Counted from the first letter of the stretch, positions 1-9,222 are shown. The stretch: DNA of 64,000 nucleotides from Myroides sp. 1354 (GCF_030324495.1 NZ_JACAGN010000002.1:240733-304732), one strand, 5' to 3'. Notes: generated by a model not told the origin, from the letters alone. Made by a program: numbers and translations.

Positions 1-76
<76 letters not shown>

Positions 77-522
77 AATTGTGGATGCAAATATAAGGCA
101 TTTTTCAAATTTTATGCAAGAAATAAAAAGATATTTTTTTCTTCCGCCCTGCATTTATTTTTCTTCTCACAGAATATCAACTAGATATCCTCAAACAAAT
201 GACAAAAAAAAACTCAAAATTCCCCTTTTCTATCCTTCAATGCTCCTATTCTTATACTATCAATCTTTTTTTTATCTATTCAACGCTATTTTCAAATTAC
301 ACGCCCACTGATTTTATGACGAACGGTGTTTACATTATTCCTTTTTTCTCAATTATCCCCCTACATCAAATACAATCTATCTTATCAAAAACACAATTTG
401 ATCCGATAATTCCACACAATAAATGCAAGTAAATGATTTTTTTTTGAGATTTTAAAGCCAAAATGTTCAAAATAAAAAACATAAAAAAACCCCACAACCC
501 TTTTTAACATTGACTTCTCACA
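77..522. other. AT-rich intergenic region without a gene
   Basis: About 450 bp of very AT-rich DNA between the tRNA-Gly gene and the MarR operator. Short open frames exist on the plus strand, but their products are low-complexity (rich in F, Y, S, I) with no recognisable domain. I see no coding signal, RNA gene or repeat here. Confidence 0.6.
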
Positions 523-545
523 TTATTTAGACGTCGTCCACATAA
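523..545. promoter_or_regulatory. Imperfect palindrome, candidate operator for the adjacent MarR-type regulator
   Basis: Two 11-nt half-sites flank a central T at 534. Left half: TTATTTAGACG. Right half: CGTCCACATAA. Nine of eleven positions are complementary between the halves. The site ends 13 bp before a TAAGTTTG -7 box (559-566), so it overlaps the expected -33 region of that promoter. That is where an autorepressor of the MarR family would bind. Binding is inferred from position and symmetry only. Confidence 0.55.
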
Positions 546-558
546 TTTAAGAGAACTT

Positions 559-602
559 TAAGTTTGTTTGGTTCGGAAAGAAAAAAACTAACACTATCTT
601 TG
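559..602 (+). promoter_or_regulatory. Promoter region of the marR-RND operon, two -7 boxes
   Basis: Two sequences match the Bacteroidota -7 consensus TAnnTTTG: TAAGTTTG at 559-566 and TATCTTTG at 595-602. The second lies 34 bp before the regulator start at 637. Which one is used cannot be decided from the sequence. The palindrome at 523-545 would control the upstream one most directly. Confidence 0.5.
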
Positions 603-636
603 CTGAGTATAATTATTATTAAGAGTTATTTACATA

Positions 637-1113
637 ATGCAATACGATCAAAGATTAGTCGATTTGTTTCAAGACTTCTGTGCACATCATGAAGTAGTTT
701 ATCATTTCTCGCCTCTTACGGCTCAGATTTACACCTACATCATGTTTAACAACAACAGAGACGGAGTGACATTTGACGAGCTTGTTGAACGCCTTAATGC
801 CAGTAAAAGTTCCGTATCCACAAGTTTAAATTTACTAATCAGCAACAATCAAATTGAACATTTTAATAAAATAGACGAACGGAAGCGTTTTTTTCGTTTA
901 AACTCTAATTTTATTACCACGCGATTGGAGTTGATTAAGAATATGTTAGACAGGGAATCTACCTTAACCCTAAAATTAAAAGGTTATGTAGAAGAAGGGT
1001 TGATTAATTCCAACAACTGTCAAGCGAAGATGAAACTCTATATAGAGCATCTAGAAAACAGTAAAATTCAATTAGCAAACACAATAGAAAAATTAAAAAG
1101 TACAAACCAGTAA
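637..1113 (+). CDS. MarR/GbsR-family transcriptional regulator
   Basis: A 158-residue protein with a winged helix-turn-helix at about residues 25-95 (helices around FDELVERLNASKSSVSTSL, wing around ERKRFFRL) and a C-terminal helix likely used for dimerisation. This is the layout of GbsR-like MarR proteins found upstream of RND pumps in flavobacteria. It is the first gene of an apparent four-gene operon: its stop is 7 bp before the efflux adaptor. The palindrome at 523-545 is a plausible autoregulatory operator. The likely role is to repress the pump until a ligand binds; the ligand is unknown. Confidence 0.85.
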   Translation: MQYDQRLVDLFQDFCAHHEVVYHFSPLTAQIYTYIMFNNNRDGVTFDELVERLNASKSSVSTSLNLLISNNQIEHFNKIDERKRFFRLNSNFITTRLELIKNMLDRESTLTLKLKGYVEEGLINSNNCQAKMKLYIEHLENSKIQLANTIEKLKSTNQ

Positions 1114-1120
1114 TTTATAT

Positions 1121-2275
1121 ATGAAACGTTATTTGCATACTATCGTTCTTGGTTCTCTTTCATCACTAGCCGTAATTTCATGCGGAAAGAAAGAGCAAGC
1201 ACAAGGAGGGCAAGGTCCAATGCCATACAAAGTTGTTCAAGTTCCAACACAGGATGTTGTGGGTCATACATCATACCCCACTACGCTACAAGGTAAAGTT
1301 ACAAGTAGCGTTCGTGCCAAAATAACAGGATACATCCAGGAAGTATATGTGGATGAAGGAGCAATCGTAAAAAAAGGGCAACCTTTATTCCGTTTGGAAA
1401 CCAATATTTTATCACAAAATGCAGATGCTAGCAAAGCTGCAATAAGAACAGCTGAAGCACAAGTAAATGTGGCACAAGTAAATGTTGACAAATTAGTTCC
1501 TCTAGTTCAAAAAGGAATTGTAAGTAACATTCAATTGGAGACAGCTAAAGCAAATCTAGCGAGTGCACAAAGCCAATTAGCTTCGGCTAAAGCAAACTAC
1601 AACAGTGTAGTAGCGAACATTGATTTCTCCATTGTTAGAAGTCCTATAGATGGTATTGTTGGAGCAATTGCTTTCCGTGAAGGGGCTTTAATTTCACCTA
1701 GTGACCCTACGCCATTAACAACCGTTTCTGACGATAGTGAAGTATTTGCTTATTTTTCAATGAACGAAAAAGAGTACTTCAATTTCTTAGAGAAAATCGA
1801 AGGAAATTCATTAAAAGAGAAGTTATCGCATTTACCTGAAGTGAAATTGCAATTAGCCAATGGAACAACATACCAATATTCAGGTAAAATCGAAACCATC
1901 AGTGGACAAATTAACACAGCTACAGGTACTGTTCAAGTACGTGCGGCATTCCCGAACAAAGAGCGTATCTTAAGTACAGGAAACAGTGGTACTTTGTTAG
2001 TTCCGCAAACGTATAAAGACGTGATGGTTGTTCCAGAATCATCTACTTTCGAGCAACAAGGACAAGTGTATGTTTACAAAGTAGAAAATGACACGGTGAA
2101 ATCAACGGCAATTGAGGTTATTGATCGCGTAAACAAATTAGCAGTTGTAAAATCAGGATTGGAAAAAGGACAAACCATTGTAGGTACAGGACTAGGTACA
2201 TTGCGCAATGGATCGGCTATTACACCAACGCCTACTTCAATTGAAGAGATTAACAACTACCAATCAACATTCTAA
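1121..2275 (+). CDS. RND efflux periplasmic adaptor lipoprotein (AcrA/MexA family)
   Basis: The membrane-fusion subunit that links the inner-membrane pump to the outer-membrane channel. It is 384 residues with a lipoprotein signal (lipobox VISC, Cys21), so it is probably anchored to the inner membrane. The biotinyl-lipoyl half-motifs (VYVDEGAIVKKGQPLF and later IDGIVGAI) flank a helical hairpin at about residues 95-165 rich in A, Q and N. Beta-barrel and membrane-proximal domains follow. It lies between the regulator and the acrB-like gene, with 3 bp separating it from the pump gene. Confidence 0.93.
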   Translation: MKRYLHTIVLGSLSSLAVISCGKKEQAQGGQGPMPYKVVQVPTQDVVGHTSYPTTLQGKVTSSVRAKITGYIQEVYVDEGAIVKKGQPLFRLETNILSQNADASKAAIRTAEAQVNVAQVNVDKLVPLVQKGIVSNIQLETAKANLASAQSQLASAKANYNSVVANIDFSIVRSPIDGIVGAIAFREGALISPSDPTPLTTVSDDSEVFAYFSMNEKEYFNFLEKIEGNSLKEKLSHLPEVKLQLANGTTYQYSGKIETISGQINTATGTVQVRAAFPNKERILSTGNSGTLLVPQTYKDVMVVPESSTFEQQGQVYVYKVENDTVKSTAIEVIDRVNKLAVVKSGLEKGQTIVGTGLGTLRNGSAITPTPTSIEEINNYQSTF

Positions 2276-2278
2276 TCT

Positions 2279-5200
2279 ATGTTAAAGACATTTATTGAAA
2301 GACCTGTTCTATCGACAGTTATTTCTATCCTAATAGTAATCTTAGGGGTGCTGGGATTAACCGCACTTCCTGTGACGCAATATCCCGATATTGCGCCTGC
2401 AACAGTGCAGATTAACGCCAGTTATCCTGGTGCGAACGCTGAGACTGTAATGCAAAGTGTTATCATTCCGATTGAAGAGCAAGTAAACGGGGTGGAAAAC
2501 ATGGATTACATTACTTCAACTGCCAGTAACGATGGTAGTGCGAGTATTCAAGTAATCTTTAAACAAGGGGTTGACCCGGATATTGCTGCGGTAAACGTGC
2601 AAAACCGTGTAGCTCGTGCTACACCACTTTTACCTGCAGAGGTAACGCGTTCAGGGGTTACAACACAGAAACAACAAACCAGTGCGTTGATGTTCCTTTC
2701 GTTCTACTCTGAAAATCCAAACTACGATGCGATTTACATCCAAAACTACATGAATATTAACGTTATTCCTGAGTTGAAACGTGTAAGTGGTGTTGGGGAT
2801 GCGCAAGCGTTTGGTTCACGTAACTACTCGATGCGTATTTGGATTGAACCATCAAAAATGAAAGCTTATGGTTTAGTACCTTCTGATGTTGTTCGCGTAT
2901 TAAACGAACAAAGTTTGGAAGCGGCTGCAGGACAATTGGGGGAAAACAATGCGGAAGCCTTCCAATATGTTATCAAATACAGCGGTAAGTACAAAACACA
3001 AGAGCAATATGAAAATATTGTAGTTAAATCATTAGCAAACGGACAAGTTTTATTATTAAAAGACGTTGCTAAAATTGAACTAGGTGCAATGTCTTATGTT
3101 GGAAACTCCGAGTTAGATGGGCATCCAGCGGTTGCCATGGCAATTTATCAAACGCCAGGATCTAACGCTCAAGAGATCAACAAAAACTTACACCACGAAT
3201 TACAAGAGTTATCGAAGAACTTCCCTGAGGGAATTCACTATAAAATCTTGATGGATACCAACGAATTCTTGGATGCGTCAATTAGTAAAGTAGTTACTAC
3301 GTTAATTGAAGCTTTTATCTTAGTATTCTTTGTAGTATATATTTTCTTACAAGACTTTAGATCAACGTTAATTCCGTTGATTGCAGTTCCTGTTTCTATT
3401 GTAGGTACGTTCTTCTTCTTGAATGCTTTTGGATTCTCGTTGAACTTACTAACGCTATTTGCCCTCGTACTCGCCATTGGTATTGTGGTGGATGATGCCA
3501 TCGTTGTGGTGGAGGCCGTCCACGCCAAGATGGAAGCCACAGGAGAAGATGCCTTAGAAGCGAGTAAGAGTACCATGGATGAAATCTCTGGTGCGATTAT
3601 CTCGATTACTTTAGTAATGGCGGCGGTATTCATCCCTGTAACATTTATTAGTGGTCCTACGGGAGTATTCTATAAACAGTTCGGTATTACGCTTATCATT
3701 GCGATTTTAATTTCTGCGGTAAATGCCTTGACATTGAGTCCGGCTTTATGTGCGGTATTCTTGAAACACCATGATGTAGTTGACAACGGAAAAAGAAAGA
3801 ATTTACTTCAACGTTTCTTTAGAGCGTTCAACATCGCGTTCAACAGTCTTACCGAACGTTATGGTAATTCATTCAAATTATTATTAAAACACAAATGGTT
3901 GACATTCGTTGTTTTGATTGCTTGTTTGGGAATTACATATTACTCTGCTAAAACAATGCCTACTGGATTCGTACCAAACGAAGACCGTGGATTTATCATG
4001 GGTAATATTGAGTTACCTGCAGGTGCTTCTCAAGACCGTGTGGTAGCAATTCAGAGAGAATTCTCTAAAATTGTAGAACAAATTCCAGGAGTTGACGGGG
4101 TTACTGTAGTATCTGGATTCTCTTTCATCAACGGTCAAGGGTCAAACTACGGTATGGCGATGATTAAATTGAAAGATTTCAAAGAAAGAAAAGCACCAGA
4201 ATTGGCAACTGACGTAGTAATTGGTAAATTATTCGGTTTAGCAGCTACACAATTCCAAGATGCGAGAATGATTTTCTTCCAACCACCAAGTATTCCTGGT
4301 TTTGGTATGTCATCTGGTTTTGAGTTAAAATTATTGGATAAAACAGGAGGTTCTTTGACTGACTTTGATCAAAAATCAAAAGAATACTTAGGTGCTTTAA
4401 TGCAACGTCCTGAAATCATGTATGCTCAATCGTCATTTAACACAAACTACGCACAATACGAGTTAGATTTAAATGTGGCTAGAGCAAAAGAATCAGGCGT
4501 TTTAGTAAGTGATATCTTCTCTGCTTTACAAGGGTATATTGGAGGTATTTACGCCGCTGACTTTACTCGTTTTGGTAAACAATTCCGTGTAATGGTACAA
4601 TCCTTACCAGAGTATCGTTCGGATGTAAATAGCTTAAATGAAATTTACGTGAGAACAGGATCTGGAGAAATGGCACCAATCACACAGTTTGTTAACTTAA
4701 CAAAAGTATACGGACCACAATCGATTAACCGTTATAACCTATTTACATCTTCGAATATTACAGGAGCACCGAAACCAGGCTTCAGTTCTGGAGATGCAAT
4801 TAAAGCGGTTCAAGAAGTGGCTCAGCAAAACTTATCATCAGGTTATGGTATTGACTTTACAGGGTTATCTCGTGAGGAGATTAGCGCTGGTAACCAAACG
4901 GTATTGATTTTCTTCTTGTGTGTGGTATTCGTTTACTTCTTATTATCTGCACAATACGAAAGTTATATGTTGCCATTTGCGGTAATCTTGTCATTGCCAA
5001 CAGGTATTATGGGCGCTTTCCTTGCACAAAAAATTGCAGGATTGGAAAACAATATTTACTTCCAGATTGCCCTGGTCATGCTCGTTGGATTACTCGCGAA
5101 AAATGCCATTTTGATTGTGGAATTCGCCGTTCAACGAAGAAGACATGGCGAATCGATTGTAGAATCTGCAATTAACGGTGCAAAAGCTCGTTTAAGACCG

Positions 5201-5422
5201 ATTCTAATGACGTCATTTGCCTTTATCTTAGGATTAATGCCATTGGTATTTGCAGGTGGGGTTGGTTATATCGGAAACCGTTCAATTGGTACAGGTGCTG
5301 CCTTCGGTCTATTGATTGGTACTGTAATTGGAGTATTTGTTATTCCAGTATTATACGCGATATTCCAATATCTTCAAGAGAAAATTAAACCAATTAAATT
5401 TGAAGAAATTAAGTCTGAATAA
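2279..5422 (+). CDS. RND multidrug efflux permease, HAE1 family (AcrB-like)
   Basis: A proton-driven drug exporter of the inner membrane. Its 1047 residues match AcrB length. TM1 is at the N-terminus after FIERPVLS. The TM4 proton-relay pair is Asp405-Asp406 within IGIVVDDAIVV. The second half shows the repeated membrane bundle with GLLAKNAILIVEFA. Two large periplasmic loops lie between the TM repeats. It is co-transcribed with the adaptor upstream and the outer-membrane factor that starts 1 bp after its stop. The substrate cannot be predicted. Confidence 0.95.
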   Translation: MLKTFIERPVLSTVISILIVILGVLGLTALPVTQYPDIAPATVQINASYPGANAETVMQSVIIPIEEQVNGVENMDYITSTASNDGSASIQVIFKQGVDPDIAAVNVQNRVARATPLLPAEVTRSGVTTQKQQTSALMFLSFYSENPNYDAIYIQNYMNINVIPELKRVSGVGDAQAFGSRNYSMRIWIEPSKMKAYGLVPSDVVRVLNEQSLEAAAGQLGENNAEAFQYVIKYSGKYKTQEQYENIVVKSLANGQVLLLKDVAKIELGAMSYVGNSELDGHPAVAMAIYQTPGSNAQEINKNLHHELQELSKNFPEGIHYKILMDTNEFLDASISKVVTTLIEAFILVFFVVYIFLQDFRSTLIPLIAVPVSIVGTFFFLNAFGFSLNLLTLFALVLAIGIVVDDAIVVVEAVHAKMEATGEDALEASKSTMDEISGAIISITLVMAAVFIPVTFISGPTGVFYKQFGITLIIAILISAVNALTLSPALCAVFLKHHDVVDNGKRKNLLQRFFRAFNIAFNSLTERYGNSFKLLLKHKWLTFVVLIACLGITYYSAKTMPTGFVPNEDRGFIMGNIELPAGASQDRVVAIQREFSKIVEQIPGVDGVTVVSGFSFINGQGSNYGMAMIKLKDFKERKAPELATDVVIGKLFGLAATQFQDARMIFFQPPSIPGFGMSSGFELKLLDKTGGSLTDFDQKSKEYLGALMQRPEIMYAQSSFNTNYAQYELDLNVARAKESGVLVSDIFSALQGYIGGIYAADFTRFGKQFRVMVQSLPEYRSDVNSLNEIYVRTGSGEMAPITQFVNLTKVYGPQSINRYNLFTSSNITGAPKPGFSSGDAIKAVQEVAQQNLSSGYGIDFTGLSREEISAGNQTVLIFFLCVVFVYFLLSAQYESYMLPFAVILSLPTGIMGAFLAQKIAGLENNIYFQIALVMLVGLLAKNAILIVEFAVQRRRHGESIVESAINGAKARLRPILMTSFAFILGLMPLVFAGGVGYIGNRSIGTGAAFGLLIGTVIGVFVIPVLYAIFQYLQEKIKPIKFEEIKSE

Positions 5423-5423
5423 C

Positions 5424-6830
5424 ATGAAAAAAACATATATATACAGAGCGATTCCTGTTGCAATACTAGGGCTTACGATGCAATCTTGTATAGTTGCAAA
5501 GAAATATGATAGACCTGATGTTATTCAAGAGGAACAATATAGAGGTAGCAATACAGCAGACTCTCTTTCCATGGCAACAATGTCATGGAAGGAGTTGTTC
5601 TCTGACCAAATCTTGATTCAACATATTGAGACTGGTTTAGAAAACAACCTAGACATGTTAATTGCTATTGAAAACATCAACGCTGCTCATGCGTATATGC
5701 AACAAGGAAAATGGGGGTTTGCTCCTACTTTGAGTGTTGGTGCAAATTACACCCATAGCATTCCATCTAAAAATGGTCCGCAGGGAATTCTAAACGGAAA
5801 CCAACGCATCAAAACAGACCTATATGATATTACAGGTCAATTTTCTTGGGAATTGGACGTTTGGGGGAAATTGAGAAGCAACAAACGAGCTTTCGTAGCG
5901 AGCTATCTACAAACTGTTTCTGCTCAACAAGCAGTAAAAACACAGTTGATTTCTACCATTGCAACAACGTATTTCCAATTGGTTGCTTTAGATAAACAAA
6001 AAGAGATTACAGAACTTACTATTGCAAACAGAAAAAACAGTTTAGAGACTATCCAAGCTTTGAAAGAATCTGGACAAGTAGATGAGATTGCAGTAAAGCA
6101 AACACAAGCTCAATTGTATAACGCACAAGCGCTATTAGTTGACTTGAACAACAACATCAAAATCACAGAGAATACATTTAGCATTTTACTAGGACAAACC
6201 CCTGGTGAAATCAAAAGAGCAAAACTAAGTGATCAAAGAGTAAACACAGATTTAACAGTAGGAGTTCCGATGCAATTATTGGCTAATCGCCCAGATGTTA
6301 GAGCTGCAGAATACGGTTTAGTGAATGCTTTTGAAATGACGAATGTTGCGAGAGCAAACTTCTATCCTTCTTTGCGTTTAACTGCGAATGGAGGACTTCA
6401 AAGTCTTGATTTTGACGAATTGTTCAACACAAACTCTTTATTTGCTAATTTAATCGGTGGATTAACTCAACCGTTATTAAATGGTAGACAAATCAGAACG
6501 CAACATCAAGTCGCTCAATCGAAAAAAGAACAAGCTTACTTGGGATATAAAAAAGCAATCTTAACGGCTTCTAAAGAAGTCTCTGATGCTTTATATACGT
6601 ATGAAAGTGCTTCTGATAAGTTAGATTTAAAGAAAAAAGAATACGAAGCTTATCAGTTAGCAACACAATATTCTGAAGAGTTATTAGTTCAAGGTATGGC
6701 TACTTATCTAGATGTATTAACCGCTAGAGAAAGTGCATTGGCTGCTGAATTAAGCTACATCAACACAGAATTGACTCAATTGACTACTTTAGTACAATTG
6801 TATCGTTCTTTAGGTGGTGGACTAGAATAA
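5424..6830 (+). CDS. Efflux outer-membrane factor lipoprotein (OprM/NodT family)
   Basis: The TolC-like exit duct of the tripartite pump, 468 residues. I take the ATG at 5424, which gives a clean lipoprotein signal (MKKTYIYRA..., lipobox MQSC, Cys22) and lies 1 bp after the permease stop; the frame is open further upstream but would overlap acrB. Two repeated helical OEP domains are visible (about residues 60-260 and 265-460), with the usual ANRPDVRAAEY motif at the start of the second. It is the last gene of the operon and is followed by a hairpin terminator at 6859-6893. Confidence 0.93.
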   Translation: MKKTYIYRAIPVAILGLTMQSCIVAKKYDRPDVIQEEQYRGSNTADSLSMATMSWKELFSDQILIQHIETGLENNLDMLIAIENINAAHAYMQQGKWGFAPTLSVGANYTHSIPSKNGPQGILNGNQRIKTDLYDITGQFSWELDVWGKLRSNKRAFVASYLQTVSAQQAVKTQLISTIATTYFQLVALDKQKEITELTIANRKNSLETIQALKESGQVDEIAVKQTQAQLYNAQALLVDLNNNIKITENTFSILLGQTPGEIKRAKLSDQRVNTDLTVGVPMQLLANRPDVRAAEYGLVNAFEMTNVARANFYPSLRLTANGGLQSLDFDELFNTNSLFANLIGGLTQPLLNGRQIRTQHQVAQSKKEQAYLGYKKAILTASKEVSDALYTYESASDKLDLKKKEYEAYQLATQYSEELLVQGMATYLDVLTARESALAAELSYINTELTQLTTLVQLYRSLGGGLE

Positions 6831-6858
6831 GACACACCAACATTATCCATAGTTAAAG

Positions 6859-6893
6859 ATAGCAGTAGGCGAAAGTTTACTGCTATTTTTTTT
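6859..6893 (+). terminator. Rho-independent terminator of the RND operon
   Basis: A 9-bp perfect stem (ATAGCAGTA at 6859-6867 with TACTGCTAT at 6878-6886), a 10-nt loop and an uninterrupted T run. It lies 29 bp after the outer-membrane factor stop. Confidence 0.85.
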
Positions 6894-6931
6894 GGAGGTT
6901 GATGAAGGGCAAAATAGTGAAACGCCTTATT

Positions 6932-6963
6932 CCTCACAAAGAACAAACCTCACAAAGAACAAA
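6932..6963. repeat. Two perfect tandem copies of a 16-bp unit
   Basis: The unit CCTCACAAAGAACAAA occurs at 6932-6947 and again at 6948-6963, followed by CC. It lies just upstream of the -7 box of the deacetylase gene, in the position of the upstream promoter region. It may be a recent slippage duplication. Confidence 0.7.
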
Positions 6964-6972
6964 CCAATTTCT

Positions 6973-6980
6973 TATCTTTG
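6973..6980 (+). promoter_or_regulatory. -7 box of the polysaccharide deacetylase gene
   Basis: TATCTTTG matches TAnnTTTG exactly. The ATG at 6985 begins only 4 nt after the box, so transcription would start at or within a base or two of the start codon. This predicts a leaderless message. Confidence 0.6.
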
Positions 6981-6984
6981 ATTC

Positions 6985-7596
6985 ATGCGAATACTACCTT
7001 TTCTTTTTCCGCGTTACACTTGGCAGAAGTCAAAACAAGACAAAGTTATTTACTTAACCTTTGATGACGGACCGATTCCTGAAGTAACAGAATGGGTGTT
7101 AGATGTATTACAAGAACAACAAATACAAGCTACCTTTTTTTGTATTGGAGATAATATAAGAAAACATCCAACGGTATTTCAGCGTATTCTTGCTGAACAA
7201 CATCAAATAGGCAATCACACCTTCCATCACCTCAAAGGTTGGAAGACGTCCATTGAAGAATATATTTTTAATGTAGAACAGTGTCAACAAGAAATTGTCA
7301 AACACCGCAAAGAAGCGACGACTTTATTTCGTCCACCTTATGGAAAAATAAAGAAAAAACAAGCAGACTATTTATTCAAAAAAGGATATGAAATCATTAT
7401 GTGGTCTATCATCACCAAAGACTATGAGGCGAATTTAAGTCCACTACAGTGCTTACAGGGTACCATCAAACAGATTACCCCAGGTAGTATTATCGTTTTT
7501 CACGACAGTTTAAAAGCGGAGAAGAACATGAAATACACGCTTCCTCTCCTCATTGAATACTTGAAAAAAGAGGGTTATTCCTTTGCTACTTTATAA
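6985..7596 (+). CDS. Polysaccharide deacetylase (NodB homology domain, CE4)
   Basis: A 203-residue metal-dependent carbohydrate N-deacetylase, probably acting on peptidoglycan or other amino-sugar polymers. The NodB motifs are intact: TFDDGP with Asp27-Asp28, the metal-binding HxxxH pair His79/His83, RPPYG at about 116-120, and a late FHD motif. The N-terminus has no convincing signal peptide, only a short hydrophobic stretch, so the location is unclear. It is monocistronic. Its stop codon is shared, through the palindrome TTATAA, with the convergent thioredoxin-like gene. Confidence 0.88.
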   Translation: MRILPFLFPRYTWQKSKQDKVIYLTFDDGPIPEVTEWVLDVLQEQQIQATFFCIGDNIRKHPTVFQRILAEQHQIGNHTFHHLKGWKTSIEEYIFNVEQCQQEIVKHRKEATTLFRPPYGKIKKKQADYLFKKGYEIIMWSIITKDYEANLSPLQCLQGTIKQITPGSIIVFHDSLKAEKNMKYTLPLLIEYLKKEGYSFATL

Positions 7597-7920
7597 GGTT
7601 TTAGTAACACTAAGTAAAGCTTCTGTTTCCATAACGCCGCTTTGTCTCCAAATCATTGCTCCTTTTTTGTACAACAACAACGTTGGCACTTTCTTAATTC
7701 GCAAAGCTTCAATTAATTCATTGTTTTTTGCTACATCAATTTTAACAATGCGCAATTGATCCCCCATAGCAGCTGCGACATCATAGATTACAGCATCCAT
7801 AGCTGTACATGCTTCATTCCATTGGGCGTAAAAATATACCAATACAGGAACGTCTGCTGTTACTAAATCTCCGAATTTTGACATAAATCTTTCCGTTACT
7901 AATTTTACTTCTTCTTTCAC
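7591..7920 (-). CDS. Thioredoxin-like protein lacking the CxxC active site
   Basis: A 109-residue protein with a thioredoxin fold: the strand VLVYFYAQW, then the position of the active site, then the cis-proline loop KKVPTLLLYKKG. The usual WCGPC is replaced by WNEAC, so only the second cysteine remains. Dithiol exchange is therefore unlikely; a single-Cys or structural role is possible. It resembles the canonical thioredoxin at 52243 in the C-terminal half (both have VPTLLL, a hydrophobic-K-G turn and W-R/K-QSG). It is convergent with the deacetylase. Confidence 0.82.
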   Translation of the reverse strand: MKEEVKLVTERFMSKFGDLVTADVPVLVYFYAQWNEACTAMDAVIYDVAAAMGDQLRIVKIDVAKNNELIEALRIKKVPTLLLYKKGAMIWRQSGVMETEALLSVTKTL

Positions 7921-7960
7921 AACCTATTCTTACAAAAATATTACATTTTATCAAAATAAA

Positions 7961-9196
7961 CTATTTTTTCTTGCGCAATTCGAGAACTGTTATCTCTGGC
8001 CAAATCCCAGTGCGTCCTTGATAAGCGTGATAACCAAATCCTCTATTGACATAAATCATCTTGCCCACCTGTTCATAAAGTCCCGCCCATTGTTTGTAAA
8101 CGTATTGAATCGGACTCCATTTGAGAAAACCAGGAATTTCAATACCAAACTGACTACCATGAGTATGCCCAGATAACGTCAATTGAAAGTTTTTTGGATG
8201 TTCTAATACTTTTGCTTCCCAATGAGAAGGATCATGAGACAACAACACTTTGAAATCTTTAGCAGTCACCCCTTGAGTTGCTTGATCTAAATCCCCATAT
8301 TTCATAAAATGCGCACGTTCACCCCAATTTTCAACACCAACAATTACAAGACTATCCTCTCCTTTTTTCAAGCGTACATTTTCATTGCGCAAGAGAGTAA
8401 ATCCTATTGTTGGACTTAAATTACATATGGCCTTGAAATTGCGCACTCTTTCTTCATCCGTTTCCCACTGAATATATTCGCCATAATCGTGATTTCCTAA
8501 AATCGAGTAATTTCCAAAGGGATGTTGTTCAATTTTTTGAAATACATCCACCCAAGGTGTCATTTCACCAGCCAAACTATTCACCAAATCACCTGTAAAC
8601 AACAAAACATCCGATTGCTGCTGATTCACCAAATCAATGGCGTATTCTAATTTTTCACGATTATCGAAACTACCTGAATGAATATCAGAAAGTTGAGTAA
8701 TAGTAAAACCGTCAAAAGCATCAGGTAAATCGTCAAAAGTTAGAATGTGTTTGTGTACCTGGAACTTATAACGTCCGATGGTGATACCGTGCAATACTGA
8801 AATAAAAGGAATGGCTGCGATTCCAAATGCAATTTGGGTAATGAACTTTCTTCGCTCTGGAAGAAAGCGATCTCTTTTTGAAATTCGCTCTCTTTTAAAA
8901 TAATGAATAATCCCACGGAGTACTCGGATCAGATCTTCTACGAGCAGTAAGAGGGTAATAAGTACTTTGGGTAAATACACTAAAATAACAAGTGCTGCTG
9001 CTAACATCGATTGATGATTTTGCCCGGATGCGCGATCAAAGCGTGAAAATCCGTAGGCGATATAAGCCACAATCAAGGCGGAACAGATAAAGTATAATAG
9101 TCGAAAAAATTTATGGCGTGTCAATTGCTTTACCGCTTGATAGGTATAAAATTCTACAAGCAGCAAAACAGGCAATAAGAATGCTAAGTTTAACAT
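7961..9196 (-). CDS. Membrane-anchored metallophosphoesterase (YkuE/YaeI type)
   Basis: A 411-residue calcineurin-like phosphoesterase. Several N-terminal TM segments (to about residue 145) are followed by the catalytic domain with its metal ligands: LSDIHSG, FTGDLVN, LGNHDYGEY, LLSHDP and LSGHTHGSQFG. Related proteins hydrolyse UDP-2,3-diacylglucosamine or other membrane-linked phosphodiesters; the substrate here is not known. I chose the ATG at 9196 rather than a TTG at 9217, because a -7 box (9215-9222) overlaps the latter. Confidence 0.88.
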   Translation of the reverse strand: MLNLAFLLPVLLLVEFYTYQAVKQLTRHKFFRLLYFICSALIVAYIAYGFSRFDRASGQNHQSMLAAALVILVYLPKVLITLLLLVEDLIRVLRGIIHYFKRERISKRDRFLPERRKFITQIAFGIAAIPFISVLHGITIGRYKFQVHKHILTFDDLPDAFDGFTITQLSDIHSGSFDNREKLEYAIDLVNQQQSDVLLFTGDLVNSLAGEMTPWVDVFQKIEQHPFGNYSILGNHDYGEYIQWETDEERVRNFKAICNLSPTIGFTLLRNENVRLKKGEDSLVIVGVENWGERAHFMKYGDLDQATQGVTAKDFKVLLSHDPSHWEAKVLEHPKNFQLTLSGHTHGSQFGIEIPGFLKWSPIQYVYKQWAGLYEQVGKMIYVNRGFGYHAYQGRTGIWPEITVLELRKKK

Positions 9197-9214
9197 AGTA
9201 AAAGCTATAAGTAA

Positions 9215-9222
9215 CAAAGTTA
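9215..9222 (-). promoter_or_regulatory. -7 box of the metallophosphoesterase gene
   Basis: On the minus strand the sequence reads TAACTTTG, an exact TAnnTTTG match, 18 bp before the ATG at 9196. It overlaps the alternative TTG start, which argues against that start. Confidence 0.55.

Noticed and set aside
81..432. Short open frames between tRNA-Gly and the MarR gene
   Set aside because: Products are low-complexity (F, Y, S, I rich), the two frames overlap each other, and the sequence shows no promoter or codon pattern like real genes here.
5328..5423. Upstream extension of the outer-membrane factor into the acrB-like gene
   Set aside because: It would add 32 residues before a clean lipoprotein signal; the ATG at 5424 is 1 bp after the previous stop.
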